Assembly: GCA_028278465.1 (NCBI GenBank)
Contig: JANQEF010000233.1
Coordinates: forward strand, 1-9,509
DNA from: Dehalococcoidia bacterium
Lineage (GTDB): Bacteria > Chloroflexota > Dehalococcoidia > Lucifugimonadales > Lucifugimonadaceae
Direction of reading: 5' to 3'
Length of the DNA stretch: 9,509 nucleotides
The notes under the pieces are model-generated. The model was not told the DNA's origin. It searched no databases and worked only from the letters and a program-made list of their open reading frames with translations. Shown one piece after another: positions 1 through 6,653 of the stretch (positions within the stretch are counted from its first letter, which is position 1; each line of letters begins with the position of its first letter). Both the position numbers and the translations under genes were made by a program.

Positions 1-1
1 A

Positions 2-241
2 CGTCGAACTCACGCGGATCGGGCACGCGCGGCGGAGACTTCGGAGCGGTTCTTGGCGGAGGTCGATGCCGCAGCGGTCTTCGCAAACGCGTCGACGTAT
101 TTCAATGACGGCGGACAGTTCGGGCTCGGCGCCGAGGTGGCGATCAGCACGAGCAAGCTGCACGCCCGCGGCCCGATGGGGCTGCGAGAGATCACGACCT
201 ACAAGTGGGTCGTTAGAGGCAACGGCCAGGTCCGCACGTAA
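2..241 (+). CDS. proA: Gamma-glutamyl phosphate reductase (glutamate-5-semialdehyde dehydrogenase), C-terminal part
   Basis: This is the C-terminal 79 residues of ProA, the cytoplasmic NADPH-dependent enzyme that reduces gamma-glutamyl phosphate to glutamate-5-semialdehyde in proline synthesis. The frame is open from the first bases of the window, so the start and the catalytic cysteine lie outside it. The visible part carries the family's conserved C-terminal blocks: an AERFL-like helix followed by EVDAAAVFANAS, then FNDGGQFGLGAEVAIST, then KLHARGPMGL and a final TTYKW. These match ProA from many bacteria almost residue for residue, and the gene ends at the usual distance after TTYKW with a TAA stop. 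It converges on the membrane-protein gene at 297-761, with 55 bases between the stops. A TTG inside the frame at 53 is not a start; coding similarity continues upstream of it. Identification is secure; only the truncation limits it. Confidence 0.95.
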   Translation, partial: RRTHADRARAAETSERFLAEVDAAAVFANASTYFNDGGQFGLGAEVAISTSKLHARGPMGLREITTYKWVVRGNGQVRT

Positions 242-296
242 CGAGTGCCTTCGCACGGTCCACACATCCCACGCTGGTCCGCGCTGGACTCGTGCC

Positions 297-761
297 CTAG
301 AACGGCTTGTAGACCATCACGAACAGGATGAAGATCAGCAGCCCGTTCATGAAGAGCTCGACGGCCGTGTAGCGGGTTCCGGTCATCAGCTCCTTCTGCT
401 CGTCGAGGATCCGTCCCTCGGACGTCGCCTGCTCCATCAACCTGTCAGCCGCCTCTCCCCACGGCTTGAACGTGAGCGCCGGGACCACGAGCGCAACACC
501 CGAGGCGATGTAGGCGGCGATCAGCCAGCCTGCGGTCAACTCGAAGCCGATCTCCCATGCCGCCAGTACGCCGAATATGCCTGCGCCGATCAATCCGATG
601 GGAGCGAGCATCCCTCCGGTCATCATCAGGTTCATGAAGATCCGGAACTCGTTGAGGTCGTCGGTCCGGCGCAACCTCACCGACGCAAAAGTGAGAGCGC
701 CGAGCGTAAATAGCAGCAATGCCACAAAGAAGATGTGCATGAATGTGAGGAAATCGGCCAT
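297..761 (-). CDS. Small four-helix integral membrane protein (DUF2269-like)
   Basis: This predicted inner-membrane protein has 154 residues. Hydrophobic segments lie at about residues 7-27, 48-68, 75-97 and 133-151. A charged stretch (RLRRTDDLNEF) follows helix 1, and a longer polar region of about 35 residues lies between helices 3 and 4. The opening MADFLTFMHIFF, with a histidine at residue 9 inside helix 1, and the overall helix pattern resemble small proteins annotated as DUF2269 or CopD-like. That is recognition from pattern only. No catalytic motif is visible and the function is unknown. I chose the ATG at 761 because GGGGGA sits six bases before it; a longer version from a TTG at 800 would add 13 polar residues before the first helix. 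It lies 144 bases downstream of gap, with a possible terminator between, so it may be a separate unit. Confidence 0.75.
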   Translation of the reverse strand: MADFLTFMHIFFVALLLFTLGALTFASVRLRRTDDLNEFRIFMNLMMTGGMLAPIGLIGAGIFGVLAAWEIGFELTAGWLIAAYIASGVALVVPALTFKPWGEAADRLMEQATSEGRILDEQKELMTGTRYTAVELFMNGLLIFILFVMVYKPF

Positions 762-765
762 TTCG

Positions 766-771
766 TCCCCC
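766..771 (-). promoter_or_regulatory. Ribosome binding site that sets the start of the membrane protein
   Basis: GGGGGA on the minus strand ends four bases before the ATG at 759-761. It favours this start over the upstream in-frame TTG at 798-800, which has no comparable site in front of it. Confidence 0.5.
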
Positions 772-851
772 GACGGCAGGTAATCCGTTTCGCGGCGCAA
801 CCATACCGGAAGGACACGGTTTTCGGAAGCCGAACCGCGCGGGTTGAACTC

Positions 852-882
852 AAAAACGACGGTTCGAACACGGACCGCCGTC
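852..882 (-). terminator. Possible intrinsic terminator downstream of gap
   Basis: Read on the minus strand, GACGG (878-882) can pair with CCGTC (858-862) across a 15-base loop, and this is followed at once by GTTTTTG. An alternative pairing, GAC plus GGT with a three-base bulge against ACCGTC, gives six pairs and a shorter loop. The element begins 23 bases after the gap stop codon, a typical position for a terminator. The stem is short and the T run only five bases, so it is a candidate only. Confidence 0.4.
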
Positions 883-905
883 AGATCAGCCTGTCGCCCT
901 GTGCT

Positions 906-1922
906 CTACAGCCCTCTGCCGGCCATGAAGTCGGCGAGGTCGGCGGTGCGGGATGAGTAACCCCACTCGTTGTCGTACCAGCCGACCACTTTCACGAAGC
1001 CGTCGCCCACCGCGGAGGTTGAAAGGGCGTCGATGGTGCAGGAGTTCGGGTTGCCGATGTAGTCGGTGGATACCAGCGGCTCGTCAGACACCCCGAGAAC
1101 GCCCTTCAGGCCGTTCGCAGAGGCTGTCTTGAAGGCCTCGTTGATCTCGCCGGGGGACGCGCTGCGTTCAAGCTTGCACGTCAGGTCGGTGACAGAACCG
1201 GTGATCACCGGCACGCGGTACGCCATGCCGTCGATCCGGCCCGCCAGCTCCGGGATCACGATCGTCACGGCCTTTGCAGCGCCGGTCGTAGTCGGAATGA
1301 TGCTGTTGGCAGCAGCGCGCGCCCTGCGCAGGTCGCTGTGCACCTGGTCGAGGATCTTCTGGTCGTTGGTGTAGGCGTGGATCGTCGACATCAGCGCGCT
1401 CTCGATGCCGAACTCGTCGTGCAGCACCTTGGCCATCGGCGCCACGCAGTTCGTGGTGCAAGAGGCGTTCGACACAATCCTGTGCTGCGCCGGGTCATAG
1501 TCGTCCTGGTTGACGCCCAGCACCACGGTGATGTCTTCGTTCTTTGCGGGCGCCGAGATGATGACCTTCTTCGCGCCGCCGTTCAGATGTCCCGCGGCCT
1601 TCTCAGCGTCGGTGAAGAAGCCGGTCGACTCGACCACCAGGTCCGCGCCGACATCGCCCCACTTCAGGTTGGCGGGATCGCGCTCAGAGAACACCTTGAT
1701 CGTGCGGCCGTCGATGACGAGATCGTCGCCGCTGACCTCGACAGAGCCGCTGTATACGCCGTACGTCGAGTCGTACTTGAACAGGTGCGCATTGGTCTTC
1801 GCATCGCCGAGGTCGTTGATGGCGACAACTTCCAGCGTGTCCGGATGGCGCTCCGAGATGGTGCGGAACACCTGCCTGCCGATCCGGCCGAAACCGTTGA
1901 TGCCGACCTTTACCTTTGCCAT
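906..1922 (-). CDS. gap: Glyceraldehyde-3-phosphate dehydrogenase, NAD-type
   Basis: This 338-residue protein is the normal length for phosphorylating GAPDH, which converts glyceraldehyde-3-phosphate, NAD and phosphate to 1,3-bisphosphoglycerate in the cytoplasm. The Rossmann motif GINGFGRIGRQVFR is at residues 7-20. NDL at 36-38, after the second strand, is the usual form in NAD-preferring enzymes. The catalytic block SNASCTTNC carries Cys155 at 151-159, and its partner His182 lies in STIHAYTNDQ. The phosphate and substrate loops TTTGAAKAV (211-219), RVPVITGSV (236-244) and the C-terminal WYDNEWGYS (315-323) are all intact. The ATG is 27 bases after the eno stop, with GGAAAGGA ten bases before it, so eno and gap are almost certainly cotranscribed as a glycolysis/gluconeogenesis pair. 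No residues look anomalous. Confidence 0.98.
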   Translation of the reverse strand: MAKVKVGINGFGRIGRQVFRTISERHPDTLEVVAINDLGDAKTNAHLFKYDSTYGVYSGSVEVSGDDLVIDGRTIKVFSERDPANLKWGDVGADLVVESTGFFTDAEKAAGHLNGGAKKVIISAPAKNEDITVVLGVNQDDYDPAQHRIVSNASCTTNCVAPMAKVLHDEFGIESALMSTIHAYTNDQKILDQVHSDLRRARAAANSIIPTTTGAAKAVTIVIPELAGRIDGMAYRVPVITGSVTDLTCKLERSASPGEINEAFKTASANGLKGVLGVSDEPLVSTDYIGNPNSCTIDALSTSAVGDGFVKVVGWYDNEWGYSSRTADLADFMAGRGL

Positions 1923-1949
1923 CGCCTGTTCATCCTTTCCAGCGCGAGG

Positions 1950-3332
1950 TCAGGCAGTCTTCGCCTGCTGCCCGCCGTTTTGCATTAGAACGCGTTTGCC
2001 TGCATATCTGGCTTCTGCGCCGAGAGATTCCTCTATGCGCAGAAGACGGTTGTACTTTGCGACTCGCTCGCTCCGGGCCGGAGCGCCGGTCTTGATCTGG
2101 CCCGCGGACGTGCCAACTGCCAGGTCTGCAATTGTCGTGTCCTCGGTCTCGCCAGACCTGTGGCTCACCACGACACCGAACCCGGCGTTCTGGGCCATCT
2201 TGATCGTGGCGAGCGTCTCGGTCACTGTGCCGACCTGGTTGAGCTTCACGAGAATGGCGTTTCCTGCGCCCTCCCTGATGCCGCGCTCCAGGTAGCTCTC
2301 CTGCGTGACGAAGAGGTCGTCGCCGACGATCTGGGTCGATTGGCCTATGCGGCCGGTCATGGCGGACCAGCCCTCCCAGTCGTCCTCTGAGAGCCCGTCC
2401 TCGATCGAGTAGATCGGGAAGTCAAGGCACAGGTTCTCGTACTCGTCGATCATCCGTTCAGATGTGAACCTGCTGCCGTCGCGCTGCAGGTTGTAGCGGC
2501 CGGCGCCGGGCCTGCCCGAAGGATTCTTGTAGAACTCGGATGCGGCCGGGTCGAGGGCGATGTAGACCTCTTCGCCCGGGATGTAGCCGGCCTCCTCGAT
2601 CGCCTGCGTCACGAAGCTCAGCGCCTGCCTGTTCGTCAGGCCGTGAGGGGCGAAACCGCCCTCGAACCCGACGTTGGTCGAAAGGCCCTGCTCTTCCAGC
2701 ATCTCGCCCAGCTTGTGGTAGATCTCGGAACCCGCTCGCAGGGCATCGGAGAAGGTGTCCATGCCAACCGGCGCCACCATGAACTCCTGGAAGTCGGTCG
2801 AGCCGGCCGCGTGCGCGCCGCCGTTCAGGATGTTGAGCATCGGGACCGGAAGCTCGTTCGGTGTCTCATTGCCGTTCAGGCGAGCAACTCGCCGGAACAC
2901 CTCTTCCCGGTTGCCCCTGCCGTCTTTGACGCCGAATGCGGAGGCTCGAAGCGCGGCGAGCGAAACGGCCAGCAGCGCGTTGGCGCCGAGCTTGGTCTTC
3001 CTCTCCGAGCTGTCGAGCTCGATCATCCGGGAGTCGAGCGCCTCCTGGTCTTCGATGTCGAGCCCTACCACGGCTTCACGCAGGGCATCGTTGACGTGGG
3101 AAACGGCCTTCAGGACGCCTTTGCCGCCGTAACGCTTGCCGTCGTAGAAGGGATCGTCCTCTTTCAGCTTGCCGTCGCGCAGCTCGACCGCCTCCCGTGC
3201 GCCTGTGCTGGCGCCGGACGGAACGGACGAAAGTCCGACCTCCATGTTGTCGAGGGTCACGAGGGCGTAGACCGTCGGGTTGCCCCGCGAGTCAAGGATC
3301 TCTTTGCCGCGGACGTCTGTGATCTGGGTCAT
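1950..3332 (-). CDS. eno: Enolase (phosphopyruvate hydratase)
   Basis: This 460-residue protein catalyses the interconversion of 2-phosphoglycerate and phosphoenolpyruvate. It is somewhat longer than the usual 420-430, through a loop around 270-285 and a C-terminal tail after about 446. The N-terminal EILDSRGNPT is at 11-20 and the mobile SGAST loop at 39-43. The Mg2+ ligands are present as Asp261 (ALDPAASEF), Glu311 (SIEDG) and Asp338 (VGDDLF). The catalytic Lys363 is in LVKLNQ, and the signature HRSGETEDTTIADLAVG starts at His391, with Lys414 in GQIKTGAP. The catalytic-loop glutamates are Glu183 (QEFM) and Glu224. The residue before Glu224 is Phe, where enolases normally have Asp (GDEGG becomes GFEGG), and the GGAHA loop continues AGSTD rather than DNNVD. 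The ATG has no strong ribosome binding site, but homology fits this start. It lies 27 bases upstream of gap. Confidence 0.97.
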   Translation of the reverse strand: MTQITDVRGKEILDSRGNPTVYALVTLDNMEVGLSSVPSGASTGAREAVELRDGKLKEDDPFYDGKRYGGKGVLKAVSHVNDALREAVVGLDIEDQEALDSRMIELDSSERKTKLGANALLAVSLAALRASAFGVKDGRGNREEVFRRVARLNGNETPNELPVPMLNILNGGAHAAGSTDFQEFMVAPVGMDTFSDALRAGSEIYHKLGEMLEEQGLSTNVGFEGGFAPHGLTNRQALSFVTQAIEEAGYIPGEEVYIALDPAASEFYKNPSGRPGAGRYNLQRDGSRFTSERMIDEYENLCLDFPIYSIEDGLSEDDWEGWSAMTGRIGQSTQIVGDDLFVTQESYLERGIREGAGNAILVKLNQVGTVTETLATIKMAQNAGFGVVVSHRSGETEDTTIADLAVGTSAGQIKTGAPARSERVAKYNRLLRIEESLGAEARYAGKRVLMQNGGQQAKTA

Positions 3333-3515
3333 ATCTGTGCTGTTTGTGGAGAGCCGGGACGATGGGTGGTGTTAGTTACGGCCTGGGGCCGGGAGTATGC
3401 GGTTCAGCGAGCCGTCAGTCAGCAGCCCGGTGATCTGTACAGGATACTCCGTGCGTTCTTTTCTGATTCTTAACCCGGCGCGTTTTTCGTGACGATTCCT
3501 GGCAGCGTCGTTGCG

Positions 3516-4259
3516 CTAGACGCCGTTGGTGGCCGCGGCGATCGCTTTCTGCTGAACCTCCGCCAGTTCGCTGATCCCCGCTCCGGCAAGCTTCAGCAGT
3601 GTGTCCATCTGCGCCGCCGAATACGGTTCGCCTTCGGCCGTTCCCTGGACCTCGACGAATTCGCCGTCGCCGGTCATCACGACGTTCATGTCGACGTCGG
3701 CCTTGAAGTCTTCGTCGTAGGCGAGATCTAGCATCTCGATGCCATCCACGATCCCGACGCTCACGGCGGCGATGTTGTGCTTCATCGGGTCGCCTTCAAC
3801 GCGGCCTTTCTCCTGCAACCATGAGACCGCGCCGCTCAGGGCGACGTAGGCGCCGGTGATCGACGCTGTGCGGGTTCCGCCATCGGCGCGCAGCACATCG
3901 CAGTCGATCAGGATCGAGTTTTCGCCGAGCGCTTCCAGGTCTACCGCTGCACGAAGCGACCTGCCTATCAGCCGCTGGATCTCCTGCGTCCGACCGCCCA
4001 GCCTGCCGCCACGATCACGACGGACCCGCTCGTCTGTCGCCCGCGGCAGCATCGAATACTCGGCGGTGACCCAGCCTTTGCCCTGGCCTTTGAGCCACCG
4101 GGGAACGCTGGTCTCGACGGAAGCGGTGCAGATCACGTGGGTGTTGCCGGTCTTGATGAGAGCAGAGCCCTCGGCGTTCGGCATGAACCCCGGCGTGATC
4201 GTCACCGGCCTCAGCTGGTCCGTGGCGCGGCCGTCACTACGAGCAGAAGAGTCGCCCAA
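3516..4259 (-). CDS. rph: Ribonuclease PH
   Basis: This is RNase PH, a phosphate-dependent 3' exoribonuclease that trims tRNA 3' ends and works as a hexameric ring. With the TTG start at 4259 it has 247 residues, close to the family's usual 240-250. The N-terminal RSDGRATDQLRPV is at 7-19, with TAEYSMLPRAT at 65-75 and GGRTQEIQRLIGRSLRA at 88-104. The phosphate-binding GGTRTA is at 127-132, and the acidic active-site region DEDFKADVDMNVVMTG at 182-197. The frame stays open 69 codons further upstream, but that stretch is low-complexity, unlike RNase PH, and would overlap the divergent kinase gene. AAGGAGA lies eight bases before the TTG, so this start is well supported. A strong hairpin lies 40 bases upstream. 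It is transcribed toward eno, 183 bases away, and may or may not share its transcript. No rdgB, its common partner, is beside it. Confidence 0.96.
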   Translation of the reverse strand: MGDSSARSDGRATDQLRPVTITPGFMPNAEGSALIKTGNTHVICTASVETSVPRWLKGQGKGWVTAEYSMLPRATDERVRRDRGGRLGGRTQEIQRLIGRSLRAAVDLEALGENSILIDCDVLRADGGTRTASITGAYVALSGAVSWLQEKGRVEGDPMKHNIAAVSVGIVDGIEMLDLAYDEDFKADVDMNVVMTGDGEFVEVQGTAEGEPYSAAQMDTLLKLAGAGISELAEVQQKAIAAATNGV

Positions 4260-4267
4260 TCGTTGTG

Positions 4268-4274
4268 TCTCCTT
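4268..4274 (-). promoter_or_regulatory. Ribosome binding site that sets the rph start at TTG
   Basis: AAGGAGA on the minus strand, with eight bases to the TTG at 4257-4259, is the best Shine-Dalgarno match in the window. It decides for a 247-residue RNase PH over the longer open frame that reaches 4466. Confidence 0.8.
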
Positions 4275-4298
4275 GAATCGAGAAAGTGTGCTGGATTC

Positions 4299-4320
4299 GC
4301 CCGGCGAAGGCCCGCCGGGC
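4299..4320. repeat. Perfect 8-bp GC inverted repeat in the rph leader
   Basis: GCCCGGCG (4299-4306) and CGCCGGGC (4313-4320) are exact reverse complements separated by six bases. They would form a very stable RNA hairpin in the rph 5' leader, 24 bases upstream of its ribosome binding site. The repeat also lies in the 146-base region between rph and the divergent kinase gene, where it could be a DNA site. There is no T run on either side, so it is not an ordinary terminator. Confidence 0.7.
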
Positions 4321-4405
4321 TCCGGCCTTTGAACTGATGCATCCCGCAACTTGTCTGCAGTTTGCCTCAGTGCCCTGAAAAAGGCCGACTGCCATTCTAG
4401 AAGAG

Positions 4406-5956
4406 ATGGGGAAGTCACAACAGGAACCGGACCAGGCGCCGGGACCGGAGAGCCGAGGCACGGCAAAACTCCCGAGACCGTTCCCGCTTGTGCGCTACTA
4501 CTTGCTTGCCAGCGTTCTGCTGGTCATCGGCGCGTTCGCCGTGCTGAACTTCTCGACGCAGCGCATCCAGAGCGGCACCGCCATCAACAGCCTCAGGCAG
4601 GAGGCTGAATCTGACGTAGAGCCGGTGGTGTTCGAACTGTCGCTGGCTATCACCGAGTACCTCGAACCGGGCGAAGACCTCGTCGCCGCGCTGCAGCCCA
4701 GGGAGCGGGAATTGGACCGCGATGTGATCAACGCGCTCCGCGGGATGCCGATCGCTCGCGTCGACCTGCTGGCTCCGAACGGAGCACTTGCCTATTCGAC
4801 CGACCCGAGCGCTACCGCCGCGATCTCTGGCGACGAGGCTATGCAGGCGATTGCCGGAGAGACGTTCAGCCGCTACGACGATGATTTCTCGCTTGAGCTG
4901 TTCAACGGCGAGTCGGCGAACATCGCCACCGTCATCACGGCGAACCCGCTGAACACGGAGTGGAGCGTCGACAGCGACGGCCCGGTCGCCGTCCTCGTGG
5001 CGTTCAGCGACGTCACTGAAGCCGTGCCAAGCGTGACCAGTTCTGTCGCGCCGGAGAGGCTGGCTGTTCTTGGAGGCACGATGGCGGCGCTGTTCGTGCT
5101 CCTCTCATGGATCGTCATCCGCGGCCACACCTTCACGACGGACGCGAGGAACCAGCTTGCGTCAATGCTGGAGACCGAACGTGACATCAGGAGCCAGCTC
5201 GACGTGCGGAACACCGAACTCGAGGAGGCGAACAACGCCAAGTCTCGCTTTCTCGGCCTGGTGTCACATGAGCTGAAGACGCCTCTGACCTCGATCATCG
5301 CCTTCGCCGCGAACCTCGAGAAAAGCATCGGCAGCTCGCTCGGCGAACGCCAGGCGAAGCAGTTCCAGGCGATCTCGCGAAACGGCTTCCAGCTAAAGGC
5401 GCTGATCGACGAGCTGCTGGACGTTTCAGCCGCATCGCAAGGTGAGCTCAGCCTGAGCATCGAACGCGTCACAGCCGGGGAGATAGTCAGCGAGGCGCTC
5501 GAGGTCGTGAAGCCGCAGATCGAAGAGCGTGGGCAAAGTCTGACCATTTCGATGGACGACCCGCAGCTGGAGTTCACCGGCGACCCGATGCGACTTCAGC
5601 AGGTGGTCTCGAACCTGCTGAGTAACGCATCCAAGTACTCCGCCGAGGGATCGGAGATCGGTCTTAGCGTGCAGGAGTCGAGCGGCCACGCCTGCATCAA
5701 GGTCAGGGACAGCGGTATCGGCATGTCCGAAGAGGACCTGCAGCGCCTGTTCAGTACCTTCTTCCGGGCTGATGACGCCGTGGCGACCGGCATGCCCGGA
5801 ACCGGGCTCGGCATGGTGGTCGTCAAGTCGGTGGTCGAGGGCCACGGCGGCACGATTGAGGTCACCAGCGAGGCCGGAGTCGGCACAACGGTCAAGGTCG
5901 ACATTCCGTTAGACGGCGCGGACCTTGGCGAAGGCCGGGACGAACAGGCGGCTTAG
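4406..5956 (+). CDS. Membrane sensor histidine kinase, no adjacent response regulator
   Basis: This 516-residue two-component sensor kinase sits in the inner membrane. It has a proline-rich cytoplasmic N-terminus (1-28), TM1 at about 31-49, an extracytoplasmic sensor region at about 50-215 of no family I can name, and TM2 at about 219-238. A coiled-coil linker (241-279) without a recognisable HAMP follows. The HisKA domain has phosphoacceptor His288 in SHELKTPLTSI. The HATPase domain has the N box NLLSNASKYS (403-412), G1 RDSGIGM (434-440), an F-like box around FSTFFRADD (449-457) and G2 GTGLGM (465-470). All catalytic residues are present, so it should be active. The signal and partner regulator are unknown. 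The start is uncertain: AAGAG touches the ATG directly, too close for a good ribosome binding site, so a leaderless message or another start is possible. It is divergent from rph and overlaps the stop of the next gene. Confidence 0.93.
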   Translation: MGKSQQEPDQAPGPESRGTAKLPRPFPLVRYYLLASVLLVIGAFAVLNFSTQRIQSGTAINSLRQEAESDVEPVVFELSLAITEYLEPGEDLVAALQPRERELDRDVINALRGMPIARVDLLAPNGALAYSTDPSATAAISGDEAMQAIAGETFSRYDDDFSLELFNGESANIATVITANPLNTEWSVDSDGPVAVLVAFSDVTEAVPSVTSSVAPERLAVLGGTMAALFVLLSWIVIRGHTFTTDARNQLASMLETERDIRSQLDVRNTELEEANNAKSRFLGLVSHELKTPLTSIIAFAANLEKSIGSSLGERQAKQFQAISRNGFQLKALIDELLDVSAASQGELSLSIERVTAGEIVSEALEVVKPQIEERGQSLTISMDDPQLEFTGDPMRLQQVVSNLLSNASKYSAEGSEIGLSVQESSGHACIKVRDSGIGMSEEDLQRLFSTFFRADDAVATGMPGTGLGMVVVKSVVEGHGGTIEVTSEAGVGTTVKVDIPLDGADLGEGRDEQAA

Positions 5957-5959
5957 CCG
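5950..5959. other. Convergent stop overlap, copy 1 of GGCTTAGCCG
   Basis: GGCTTAGCCG holds the kinase TAG (5954-5956) on the plus strand and the lipoprotein TAA (5953-5955) on the minus strand, so the two genes overlap by four bases. The identical ten bases occur at the other tight convergent junction, 8324-8333. There is no room for separate terminators here. Confidence 0.6.
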
Positions 5960-6477
5960 GACTGGCCCGTCACCGGAAGAGACGGTATCTCACCGCACGC
6001 CGTAAAAGTGGCGAAGTCTGCGAACGACTGGTGCAGGTTGATCGCAAGGTCACCGGTCGCCAGGTCTGCGATCGTGACACCGGGCAGTTCGGTCAGCGAG
6101 TGGCCGCCGATCACGTTCTCAAGCCTGTGATCGATCCCTCCCAGCATCAAGCACTCACCGAGGTGGATGTGGGCGGGCTGGGCAACTGCGGCTGCCGGCG
6201 AGACGTCTATCTCGACGAACAGGCTGTCATTGCCTTCCCAGAGCCGAGCCCAGCCGGTCTGATGCCTGCCCTTGGGCGCCTCGAGCCATATCGTCGCTTC
6301 AGTAGCGGAAATGACGGAGCGGGAGGGTTCGGCGGGAGCGGCCGTGGCGTTGGTCACTGAAGTCGGCCGGGCAGCCTCGGCATCTCCGCAGCCAGCCAGG
6401 ATCAACATCAGCATGCCGATCACGATCAAGAGCAATCGTACTGGCAGCGGTCTGGATATCGATCTCTTCGACGGCAT
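5953..6477 (-). CDS. Putative lipoprotein with Cu/Zn-SOD-like or CHRD-like beta domain
   Basis: This 174-residue protein is probably exported and lipid-anchored. It has a basic N-terminus, a hydrophobic stretch at about 11-27 and the lipobox LAGC with Cys30 as the likely lipidated residue. A low-complexity Ala/Thr/Pro linker (31-52) follows. The folded part (about 55-165) carries PAHIHLGEC (101-109), GGHSLTEL (124-131), the block LATGDLAINLHQS (139-151) and TACGEIP (159-165). The order His-x-His, Cys, then LHxS and ACGxI resembles the copper-site and disulfide layout of Cu/Zn superoxide dismutase, with Cys109-Cys161 as the likely disulfide and His103, His105 and His149 as possible metal ligands. 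CHRD-type domains look similar. Whether it binds metal or has activity is not shown. The ATG has only a weak upstream site. It is convergent with the kinase, with a four-base stop overlap, and divergent from the reductase gene. Confidence 0.8.
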   Translation of the reverse strand: MPSKRSISRPLPVRLLLIVIGMLMLILAGCGDAEAARPTSVTNATAAPAEPSRSVISATEATIWLEAPKGRHQTGWARLWEGNDSLFVEIDVSPAAAVAQPAHIHLGECLMLGGIDHRLENVIGGHSLTELPGVTIADLATGDLAINLHQSFADFATFTACGEIPSLPVTGQSG

Positions 6478-6618
6478 AGGCTCAACTCACAGATGCCGTT
6501 ACCGGGCGCGGTTCGACAGGTGATATCGTAGGCCGGCTTCGAAGAGTGGGAACTCGTGCTGGTGTCTCTTGCGGCTGTGGGAATACCGACATTCACCGCC
6601 GCGCCGGGGCCGTTCGCG

Positions 6619-6631
6619 AATTCAATGAATT
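6619..6631. promoter_or_regulatory. 13-base AT-rich palindrome, possible operator
   Basis: AATTCA-A-TGAATT is a perfect inverted repeat around one base, in otherwise GC-rich DNA. It lies 22 bases before the reductase ATG and within the 176-base divergent region shared with the lipoprotein gene. This is where an operator or an A/T-rich promoter core could sit. I could not fit convincing -35/-10 boxes around it. Confidence 0.3.
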
Positions 6632-6641
6632 AGCTGACTCC

Positions 6642-6646
6642 AGGGG
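6642..6646 (+). promoter_or_regulatory. Ribosome binding site that sets the reductase start
   Basis: AGGGG, seven bases before the ATG at 6654, supports this start. The frame stays open back to 6546, but that upstream stretch does not resemble the family. Confidence 0.55.
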
Positions 6647-6653
6647 TCGATAC

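Noticed and set aside
242..296. GTGC-CTTC-GCAC mini-hairpin between proA and the membrane-protein gene as terminator
   Set aside because: Only four pairs and no T run.
66..713. 215-codon plus-strand open frame over the proA end and the membrane protein
   Set aside because: Crosses proA in another frame and is antisense to a protein with clear membrane helices; its own sequence is His/Arg-rich and without domains.
817..837. Inverted repeat CGGTT...ACCG between gap and the membrane-protein gene
   Set aside because: The stem needs a bulge and no T run follows on either strand; the structure at 852-882 is a better terminator candidate.
1510..2295. 261-codon plus-strand open frame across gap and eno
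   Set aside because: Antisense shadow of two secure genes; the composition is a product of GC-rich codon bias and no domain is recognisable.
2643..3473. 276-codon plus-strand open frame antisense to eno
   Set aside because: Shadow of enolase; no recognisable protein features.
3430..3475. Possible minus-strand promoter for eno (TATCCT as -10)
   Set aside because: No acceptable -35 at 16-18 bases; the match is at chance level.
4260..4466. 69-codon N-terminal extension of rph
   Set aside because: Low-complexity sequence unlike RNase PH, overlaps the divergent kinase start, and a strong AAGGAGA precedes the TTG at 4259.
4873..5577. 234-codon minus-strand open frame inside the kinase gene
   Set aside because: Serine-rich antisense shadow of the kinase reading frame.
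6546..6653. 36-codon extension of the reductase
   Set aside because: The Rossmann motif should start near residue 5, as it does from the ATG at 6654, which has its own ribosome binding site.
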